A DNA stretch of 64,000 bases from the NCBI GenBank assembly GCA_916613615.1, contig OU744731.1, forward strand, positions 16,473,328 through 16,537,327, written 5' to 3'. Below are positions 55,201 to 64,000 of the stretch, piece by piece (the stretch's first letter is position 1; the number at the start of each line of letters is the position of its first letter). The position numbers and the translations under genes were made by a program. The notes beneath the pieces are model-generated. The model saw nothing but the letters and a program-made list of their open reading frames with translations. It ran no database searches and was not told the origin of the DNA. Origin of the DNA: Steromphala cineraria. Lineage: Eukaryota; Mollusca; Gastropoda; Trochida; Trochidae.

Positions 55201-58200
55201 GTACGTGAAGGTTGCTTGAATATTTCATATTAATATAATTATCTTTATATATTTTTCAACTTCTCTTTGTATATTTTCATTAAAAACAACAACACAACAA
55301 AAGTATTTTTATTTTACAAGTTCAATATAGAAATGACCTCGATGATTTTGCATGTTGCTTCTTGTGTAAACATCGACTCGCTAACTCGCTGGGCTGACGA
55401 TACTCGTGCTTGGTCTCTTGATTTTTTTCATCTGCATCATATAACTCAGGTATAGACCGACCCCCCTCTCTGACCCCCTAATTTCTGGTGTCAAATTCTC
55501 GGCTTATACCCGGTCATATACGGTATGTATTTCTCAAAGTTAGTAAAAATATGGGACAAAAAAAAGAAAAGTATGGAGATTATCAACTTTTGAAATGACA
55601 TTATGATAACATTACGTTCATGTTTCTTATTCTTCTTGCAGGGGGCTCAAAGCGGTCGTCACGTGTAAGTAAACCCTCGATGAAGAAGCTCGAAGCCGAG
55701 GAAGGGAGTAAGCTCTTTCATGACATAGTGACTAAGAAAAAGAGCGTAAGTGCAGGTTAATTAATAACTGGGATAAGATTGGCACGCCTTTAGTATTTCA
55801 CCTTTAACCCTTGCTGTAGGCTTTTGACTCAAGTAGGGCCTTTGTAAGTTATCAATCTTGTCAGTAAGTTTTGATTTGCAGCAATTTTTTTTTGGACATT
55901 TGCTTTAATAGCTTTTAATGAAGAGATTTTTTGTTTTGTTAAGCTTGTATATTTCTTTATTTTTGTGCATTTAAAAAAATTGGTAATCTTCCAAAGCAAA
56001 CGTTTCTACCTAAGCTTCTTAATTGGATGTTTGTTACCTAAAATGGATACAGATGATATTTATTGTTTGTTTACAATTGTAAAAAAAAGGTAAATATGAT
56101 TAATTTTGTTTTGGCTAGATGAAATCTAAAGCTTTGCTAATGCTAATCTTATCCCACTTGCACTAAGTATTGTAACCATACTCGGCTTCATTCCATTCTT
56201 CAGGCCAGCGTAGAAAACTCCCAATCATTCAATTTGACCAAAAAAAATCCTGCACATAATAAAAATATGAAAATTATTTCTCGGCAACCTTCTTCACATG
56301 ATGTAGACTCCCAATTCGTAGAATATACACGCTCCTTAGATCCACTTCTAGAACTGGCTCCCTATACTATTGTGTAGCGACCGGTTCAGCAACCTTTCCG
56401 TTGTATATTGGGAGTGCTTGAGTCATAAGCGTGTTAGAGAAATATACCTTGGTTAGCGTCCTGTGAGCTGCATGGTCCGTGACCGAACCCTCGCTCAGTT
56501 CTTGAGACGATGTGATGGTTGCATCAGTGACCAAACAAATTGCTTCTCCGTCAACGCTGGCTTGGACAAATTTTAATCATTGTTCACTTATATGCTGTTT
56601 TGTAAGTGTTTGCTTTAACTTGTGTTTTATGTATGCACTGAACAGTTATTAAGAGTACTGTACCATATTTTACTCATTTTATTTTTCCAAAAGTATCCCC
56701 TTTTTATTTTAGTTATACGCTTCATTATCTTCCACAGAGGTTAAATCATCAGATTCACAATGTTCAAGCTAGTTATCCAGTTATAGAACAAAGTTTCACA
56801 AATGATGCAAAATCATCAGAAGGCCATTTTGCTTTTAATTAATAACCGCTTTATGTTAATGGATGTGCAAAGTTTAATCAACATCCTCATATTTATTTTG
56901 AATGTTGATTTTGATTGTCTTGCATATATTTTTTTATCCTTATAAAAAATGTTACAGTGCCTTGAAGGGGTATATTTGCAGAGACCAATGTTTACTGAAG
57001 GTTGTAATAATATATAATCGGCAGCTTTGAGGGCTGATGTTTGCCCAGCAATATTTAGTACAGTAGAACACAGATATGGTGAACAAATTTGTAAGGCCAG
57101 GGGTTGACATTAGTCCTTTGACTGTACTAGCCAAATGGACGAGTGCAATTCTGAGGGTACTAGCCCAAACACATTCCAACTAGCCAAATAGTCAAATGCA
57201 TTTACATAATCACATCTTTAAAATTTAACTGATCTTTTGGACTACCAGTCAATGCATGTTACTAGCCCAGCATCATCTTCACTAGCCATGGGCTACTGGG
57301 CTAGTGCTAATTTTGAACCCTAAATTATGCCCTATCAAATATTCTATGTATAATACATATAGCAAACACCATATATAAAAATTTTGGCAACATCACCAAA
57401 AGTTGAAAGAAGACGAAAATCCCAAACACATCAACTGGATATAAAATTCTTCGATCTCTTAGAGTTCTTTATGTCTGTGTTCTGCTGTACAACAAGCTTA
57501 TAACAACCAAAGCCTTCAAGGCCCTGTAGGTTAAAATTTGACTTGAGTCTTTTATCACCAATTTCGTTGAGTAGTTCAGATCTGTATTTGAAAAGACTAT
57601 GAAGCAGTTGAAATTATGAATTCTAAGTTATTTTTAAAGGTTGCAGTCTTGACTGGTGTTCATTCCTCGTTTCAGTTTCAGATTTGTATTTCAATTTTTC
57701 AATCTAAAGAACTATTCAGTTTGCATCAAGTTATCTTCAAAAATTTCTTTTTTAACAGCTGGCTTTGTTATGAAAAAATAAGTTAAAGTAATTTATTTCA
57801 CATTGCCTTTCATATTTTACAGAGGCCTTGTCATATTAACAATTCATGCAGGGTGCGACTAAATTACTGTCAACATGCTTATAATCATTCTACTTGGCAT
57901 CTCTGTGCAAAATCAGGTTTGCAGTCATTTAAAGATGTCCATTATTTGGCAGCCGGTCAAAGAAAAGCCTGAGAAATCAAGCAGTAGACCTGTCCGAGAA
58001 TCGCGACGGGTGATCAAGATGGAGTGTGATGACGAAGAAGATGACAAGGAGAAAGCAGCTCCAGTCGCAGAGCCTACAGTGAAGAAGGAAGAGGTATTCA
58101 TTGTTTAGAACTAAGGCTTTTCTTAATTGCAACATGGCCATTTTTTGGCATGATATGGGGATAAACATTGTGCTTAGTAATCAGTGCCATTTAACAGATT

Positions 58201-61200
58201 ACTAATGTAATATTTGGGATCACACTATCTTGAAAAGTACAGATTCTTGTACTTTTTCGGGCCGAATCCCATGCGAGTCGGGCAAAACCACCAGCAATGA
58301 CCATACCAACATGTAACCAACTAGCCCATTTCGCCATCCACAAAAATGGAGGTCGAACAAGCGGTAGTTAAGCTGTTGTTACACTCATTACCCCTCTGAT
58401 CTATGTTAATTAATTTACAATAGCTTTTAATTAGAAGTCAGATACCATAAATTTGAAGACCAATTTGTTCCTAGACAAGTAAATTGTTGCTCCTTATAAT
58501 AATAAAATTCAAATTTGGAGGAAGATATGCATAGCTTTGAGAAAACAAATATATTCTGTGATGTTGTGGTTTATCAATTTTGACTTGCTTGTCAGAAACG
58601 CTTATCTCATTAGGATCAACATTACCAAATTATCAAGTACAGACTGATCTGAAATCATGAAATGTTGTGTAATACTTGTTTTGTCACAGCCCGCTCGTAA
58701 TGTTACATATGAAGTATGTACTATAATAGTGTCTGGTCCTTTTGGTTACAAAATTTGATATTTGTAAACTGTCCGTAAAAAATATTTTATATGAATTTAA
58801 AATCATTTGTAACAGCCCCCACAAGAAAGCAGTAGCAAGTCGAGAAGAAGCAGCAAGGCCGCCCCAGCTGTGGAGAAGATGGAAGTTAGTCCTGTTGAAG
58901 AAGCACCTGTAGTTACAAAGGCTGAACCAGAAGCACCAGTGAAGACTGAAACTCAAGTCAAGCCAGAACCAGTTGAAGGGTCAGAGGTCAAGAAGAGACG
59001 TGCCCCTCGTGGAAAATCTCTTCCACAAGACGCTAATGAACACTCAGATTCAGGCTCAGAAGCTCAGGTAATTATCAGAGATTTTATTTACCTCTCGACA
59101 ATAGTTTTGACTCTGTACTAGATGTAATGTCACATTTACTATCTGAAATAATGCAAGAACTTGTGACCCCAGTAATCTCGATGTAAGGAAAGCTTAAAGA
59201 TTTCATTGGATCCCAATATCTAAACCATGTTCCGATACCAAAGGATCCTTAGGACATATAACCAACACATTTTCAACAGTGTCAATGGATTCAGGCTCAG
59301 AAGTTAGGTAATATTTGAGAGTAAATATCTTGCAGAGGTTTTAACCTTTTCAAAAAGAGTCCTGAAGAGTTTGGATACACTGTATATGCTGCAATATTGG
59401 CTAAGCTGTGATACAGGTTAACTCAGTGAGTGATATGGTAATAAGCCATGAGGCCATAAGGCAAATTCACATGTTCATTTCATTCAAAATACTATGGTTA
59501 ATTGTTTACAGATGGACATGAAGCCTATCAAGCCCCTGAAGATGCCAAAAGACGTTGATACGGAGTTAGATTTGGAGATATTCAAGCTGAACGCCAGTGA
59601 CAATTCCAAGCGAGAGCCAATCTGCTTGATGTGTGAGAAGGTCGGGGACCTGATGGAATGTACGGGGGCCTGTCAGGGCCACTTCCACAAGTCCTGTCTC
59701 GGGATGACGCAGGCCCAGACGGCAGAGTTCAAGTGTGCAGAGTGCAAGTCAGGTAAGTGGATCTGGATGGGTGGTGTTCCTAGGGCAGATCGCGAGGTTT
59801 TGCCTTCCTTTTCTTTTGGAGTCCTTTAGAATTTTGATAGATGGGATCATACTTGAATCAATAAAAAAAGTTCCATCCACCAAAAACATGCCAAATGGTC
59901 CCCTCAGAGGAGCAGCTTCGACTGTTGATGGATTGTTTTGGTTTGACCTATCTTTTTCGGAAAATTCAAAATTGATTTATTTTGGCTTAAAATTGTGTCT
60001 CTTTTGAGTATTACAATTTGATTGTGGAATGTTTCCTTGCAGGTAACCATGTGTGTTTCTCGTGCAAGAAGTCTGAGGGTGAGGTGCGTAGATGCTGTGT
60101 GTCCCAGTGTGGCCGCTTCTACCACGAGGAGTGCGTTGTCAAGTACCCCCAGACTCACATCGACGGCAAGAAGTTCACCTGTCCTCTCCATGCTTGTGCG
60201 ACCTGTGTGGCAGAGAACAACAAGAATCCAAAGGCTTCTAAAGGTGAGTTTGTGTGAGCAGTGTTTGACAATCAACATGGGTTCCTGGTGCAACTTCTGC
60301 TTGATGTGATTTCACCTTTCCTTCTGTTACATTTATTCTTCATTTAAATGTCTTTCAAGTAATTTGTTTGTTATAATTATGATTTCCTGTGTCTCAGGTC
60401 GTCTGTATCGGTGTGTGCGGTGTCCGACAGCGTACCACGTGGGTGATTACTGCATCGCTGCAGGGAGTAAGAACCTACCAGGCCTCAACATTGTGTGCAG
60501 CAACCACTTCCAGCCCAAGAAATCTCAGGCTCACCATAGTCATGTCAACGTCAGCTGGTGCTTCATCTGTAGTCAAGGTGAGTGAACGTTGAAAGAGACA
60601 ATTATATTATATCTCTCCCCCTGGTATGTACGTCAGTCTGTCTATCGTCATTTTATTTCCGGAGCTACACTCAAAAACTTGCACAGCTTACTAAAAAATA
60701 ATTGGTATGTTAAACGGCCTTTTAGAATTTTTAGCCACTTGTGAATTTTACATGTGCAGTGTCTATTGAAATGCCTTTAATTCCATTTCCAAATACAGTG
60801 CACAGTAATCTTGGGCAATACTTATTACTTAAGCAAATATTTTTATTAAAAGATTGAGTTTGATATTTTATATGCCAATATGAATCGTGAAAAAATTTAA
60901 ATGGTTTACCAACATGAACATTTAGGTCATTCGGCTTACATGACATGTCATGCTTAATGACGTCACATCAAGTGATGTTATTGAACAGTGGGAGTTACTT
61001 TGATGATTTATCAAACAGTGCTATCTTTACTCATCTACGGTTCTCTCTACTTAGGTGGCACACTGCTGTGCTGTGAGAGCTGCCCGGCTGCATTCCACGC
61101 CCAGTGTCTCAAGATGGACTTCCCTCAGGGCAGCTGGTACTGTCACACCTGCCGCAGTGGCAAGAAGCCGCTCTACGGGGACATCATCTGGGTCAAACTT

Positions 61201-63744
61201 GGCAACTACAGGTACGCTATGTTAAGATTACGGTTCCACCCCTTAATGTTAAAACGCAGGTCTGTTTAACCTGTGAAAACTAAACTCAATGTTTTCACCA
61301 GTACATAGGCAATTGGTACAATAAGAATATTAACTTAAGCCCAAGATCTGGCCCTCGTATAAAGTTTCTATTGTTCCGTTGATGACAGTGCACTTATAAC
61401 AGAAATCTTTTAACAAGTACAAGTAACAAAATTATATGTACAATAAGAATTTTCTGATTATCCACAGATGGTGGCCCGGTGAGATCTGTCACCCCGCCAA
61501 CGTTCCCACAAACATCCAGGAGAAGCCCCATGATGTGGGAGAGTTTCCTGTCAAGTTCCTCGGGTCTCGAGATTACTTCTGGCTCTATCAAGGAAGGTGA
61601 GTAGATCTGATCTGATCTGTTTCAATGGTTTATTGACTTTCCTCTACTTGCATTTTCCAGTCGATGCTCGCAGGTTTCACCGCAATGCATAGCTACAATG
61701 GTATTGCGGGCTTTCTCCCTGCAATAATACTAGCAGCCGCGAAATAAGTGAAATAATCTTGAAAGCGGCGTTAAACCCCAGATCACCTCACCTCTACTTG
61801 CATTAGTCTCGATCATTGGATGATTTGATAAAGGCTTGCTCCATTTCACTTTAATTTCTGTGTCCGTTCTTCTGCATAAAGCACTGTGCTTCATAGTTCA
61901 ATCATAAATCTCCTGTATGTTACATCTTGTAAGATATGCTCTAGGGATTAGGAAAAAGAGGCCTTGTTTCATTTTGCACATTTAATCTGAAAATTGCGCA
62001 TTAAAATTTTGAAGTTTTCTGTTGATAAAAGGACAATAGCCCTTTTGAAATTGCAAATATTATTGAAATGTCAAGAAATAACCCATTCTCAAAGATTTCT
62101 TTCAACACCCAGAAATAATTTCAGAAAAAAGCAGCCATATTTAGATGACTGTTTAAATTTATATTGCCATGTGTTGTTCTCAAGTATGTTTGTGCTCTTG
62201 CCAGATGAACACTTCTAGGCCACAAAGCATTTGTGTATTTCAGTCAGGGACAGCTTTTCTCGGAAACTAATTAACACCGCAAATATTTCATGTGTGTCTT
62301 CAGGATTCCATAGAAACTAGATCAAGTTTCAAAATTAAATGACTCCATTATTTTATTATTGCGTATTATTTTTCTGTTATTGCCCTTGTTTATCTTCTAT
62401 GTGAACTTTCAGGGTGTTCCTCTTCCAAGAAGGTGACAAGGGAAGCAGAGATTCCACCACGAGAGGAATAGCAAGGATATTTGCTAAGGGTGAGTTCATT
62501 GTGTGAACCTTTTATCAGACAGGTACACTGCAAAGCCTGGAAAAAGCCTCAAATTCACTTCAAATGATCTTTTAGATTTGTTAAAAAAAGTAATTGCATG
62601 TGTCTGTTACTACACAAATTTTAAGTTGCTCATATATATATTTACATTCAAAAATATTTGGTTATGGTCAATCCTGAGTTGTTCCCAATTTATCATTCCT
62701 GTAATTCCAAAATCAGTGCAACAGATTGTTATTGTAATATTTTGATTTTGCACAAAGAAGAGAGGCCTTGGAAATTAAGTGGATTTCTAAAAAATTGTTA
62801 CATTTATTATTTCTGGTAGATTTCACTGCATGATGGAAAAAGTTTATGAAAATCATGTTTCTCTCACTACTGGGTTGATTATCATCTCTTGCAGACTTTC
62901 ATTTCAATAACACTTTTGCCCTTTTCAGGTGTGAAAGAAGCAACAGAGGCATTTAAGATTTGGCGCCAAGCAAAGGAAAACCGAGAACAAATTGAACAAG
63001 AGCGTAGCGACAAGAAACCAGCCCCATTTAAATTCACAAGGGTAAGTTGAAATTGACATATAGTATGAATTTGAATTAGGGACTCCCAAATGGGGAAAAT
63101 ATTTCAAAATTATGCTTTTCTAAAGAATTTATTAGAAACTTACGGCAAATATTAAAATGATATTCAGGGCAAATTATCACAGGCTTGTGATGTCCACATG
63201 TAAAATGTTTAGTTTTCCAGTATCTTAAAATTGTGAAACTTCATGTTATTTTCCTGTAGTAGGTTACTAAGGTAAAAGTTTAAGTAAAACAAACATATAA
63301 TGGACAAATTTAATTTTAGATATTCAAAGCAATTTGAATTATTGATTCATTTTATAATTTCATGACACACTTATGAAATCAATAATAATCATTAAAATAT
63401 GCCAAACTAATCTTCAATATTATTTATTGTAATCAAGTTAGAAATTTTTTTGTATACTTTAAATTATTTTCCAGACCAACGTTCCAATTGGTAGTGTAGT
63501 AATCCGCAAAGTTGAGCCACAGAATGTCCCTAAGTGCGAATGCAAGCCAGATATGCCCAACCCCTGTACACAAGAGGCCAACTGTCTCAACAGGATACTC
63601 ATGTACGAGTGTCACCCCCAAACTTGCCCTGCCGGCGAGAAATGTCAAAACCAACGCTTCCAAAAACGCCAATATCCAGAGTCCACATCGTTCAAGACAA
63701 GTTCCAGAGGATGGGGACTGAAAACTCTTGCTGATGTCAAGAAG
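52234..63744 (+). CDS. NSD2: NSD-family histone H3K36 methyltransferase, N-terminal 1065 codons (3' end outside window)
   Basis: Chromatin enzyme methylating histone H3 lysine 36. Coding exons: 52234-52879 (exon from 52191), 53209-53892, 55642-55745, 57953-58093, 58816-59067, 59512-59752, 60043-60243, 60398-60577, 61055-61211, 61468-61596, 62413-62489, 62929-63041, 63475-63744. GT-AG sites and phases all join. The start is the ATG at 52234 ([13 protein letters not shown]); the GTG at 52213 is not used. Domains in order: PWWP1 from about 183 ([16 protein letters not shown]), basic KRGRKRK near 336, HMG box about 380-430 ([29 protein letters not shown]), acidic/Glu-rich linker, PHD fingers from about 643 ([56 protein letters not shown]), PWWP2 ([20 protein letters not shown]), AWS Cys cluster ([28 protein letters not shown]) and the first SET residues ([13 protein letters not shown]). 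An HMG box between PWWP1 and the PHDs is the NSD2 pattern; it may be the single invertebrate NSD co-orthologue. Confidence 0.93.
53935..54055. repeat. SINE-tail-like fragment
   Basis: Contains GGCTGAAATATTCCCCAAGC and GGTGTAAAACAAACACTCAAC, resembling the SINE-like segment at 61700-61790 (AGTGAAATAATCTTGAAAGC, GGCGTTAAACCCC). NSD intron. Confidence 0.4.
54303..55526. mobile_element. 1.2-kb TIR element
   Basis: Inverted ends ATACCGTATATGACCGGG-TATAAGCC at 54303-54328 and the complement at 55501-55526. Adjacent CCGACCCC repeats are also inverted at the other end (ACCGACCCCC near 55460). There is no transposase. It sits in the NSD intron between exons 2 and 3. Confidence 0.75.
56204..56377 (+). 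other. Possible alternative last exon of NSD
   Basis: Exon 3 ends in phase 0. An acceptor TTCTTCAG at 56203 is followed by 57 open codons in phase 0 ([14 protein letters not shown]...) and a TAG at 56375. If used, it gives a short PWWP-HMG isoform lacking PHD and SET. The open length is only mildly unexpected by chance. Confidence 0.25.
57098..57321. mobile_element. hAT-like MITE, second copy
   Basis: Ends CAGGGGTTGACATTAG and CTAATTTTGAACCCT, with internal ACTAGCC motifs as in 50814-51034, diverged. NSD intron. Confidence 0.6.
61620..61790. repeat. SINE-like 3' fragment
   Basis: The GTATTGCGGGCTTTCTCCC, GCAGCCGCGAAATAAGTG and AAAGCGGCGTTAAACCCC phrases resemble tails of tRNA-derived SINEs in molluscs. 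This attribution is from memory. NSD intron. Confidence 0.4.
62205..62400. repeat. Family C repeat fragment
   Basis: GGGACAGCTTTTCTCGGAAAC...TGTGTGTCTTCAGG matches 12450-12515 in the GALC intron. Confidence 0.45.
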
Positions 63745-64000
63745 GTATTAATAATTTTCAGTTCTTGATAATTTTGCTTTTATAAAAATTTGTTTTCAAG
63801 AAAATGGCAAGTATTTTGTTAAAAGTATGTGATGCTTTAATCCTGTTCACATATCTGACTTATCAGAACGTGAGTCTTCACCTGACACAATGCTCTAAAT
63901 CTAAACAATTCAATGCTGCACACTGATAATCAGTTGTGATGTCATTTAACCATTGATAACTGCAAATGTCTGAAATATTGCCCACACAGCGTTGAAATCC
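63745..64000 (+). other. NSD intron continuing past the window
   Basis: It starts with donor GTATTA after codon 1065. The remaining SET, post-SET and C-terminal exons must lie beyond 64000. Confidence 0.6.

Overview
The window is animal nuclear DNA, AT-rich and full of introns, and most likely from a bivalve mollusc or close lophotrochozoan. The clues are GT-AG split genes, a BIR/UBA inhibitor-of-apoptosis gene of the kind expanded in bivalves, and very many non-autonomous elements with tandem-repeat cores like the pearl/HINE (Helentron-related) elements of bivalves. Four cellular genes can be supported. I rebuilt three of them exon by exon by hand, checking splice sites, phase and homology.

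Layout. 149-1111 (+): an intronless IAP-like protein with two BIR domains and a UBA but no RING. 2.6-9.4 kb: no gene; a stack of mobile elements, including a nest of large palindromes (3.95-6.95 kb) that carries eleven perfect TGACGTCA (CRE) palindromes, mostly spaced 20-21 bp. 11258-35753 (-): a complete 18-exon galactocerebrosidase gene (GALC, 682 aa) whose introns hold minisatellites, a tRNA-derived SINE, several HINE-like elements, a tyrosine-recombinase relic and a 2.26-kb inverted-terminal-repeat element with a 16-bp motif repeated 16 times. 36059-40119 (+): a complete seven-exon HTRA2/Omi serine protease (417 aa), head to head with GALC across about 305 bp, which suggests a shared promoter. 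40.3-49.7 kb: intergenic, with two nested transposon stacks and a 5'-truncated LINE with a 53-bp target-site duplication. About 49.76 kb to the window end (+): an NSD-family H3K36 methyltransferase (PWWP, HMG box, PHD fingers, PWWP, AWS, start of SET). It is cut by the window edge after 1065 codons.

The genes do not form a pathway. GALC is lysosomal, HTRA2 is a mitochondrial intermembrane-space protease and NSD is chromatin-bound. In other animals HTRA2 can antagonise IAPs, so an IAP and HTRA2 about 35 kb apart is notable but may be chance.

The most unusual material is in the repeats: the phased CRE arrays inside inverted repeats; the 16-mer element with mirror-symmetric motif order and 21-bp doublets; HINE-like insertions whose empty target sites can be read from other copies in this window; and tandem duplicates of the splice-acceptor end of a GALC exon.
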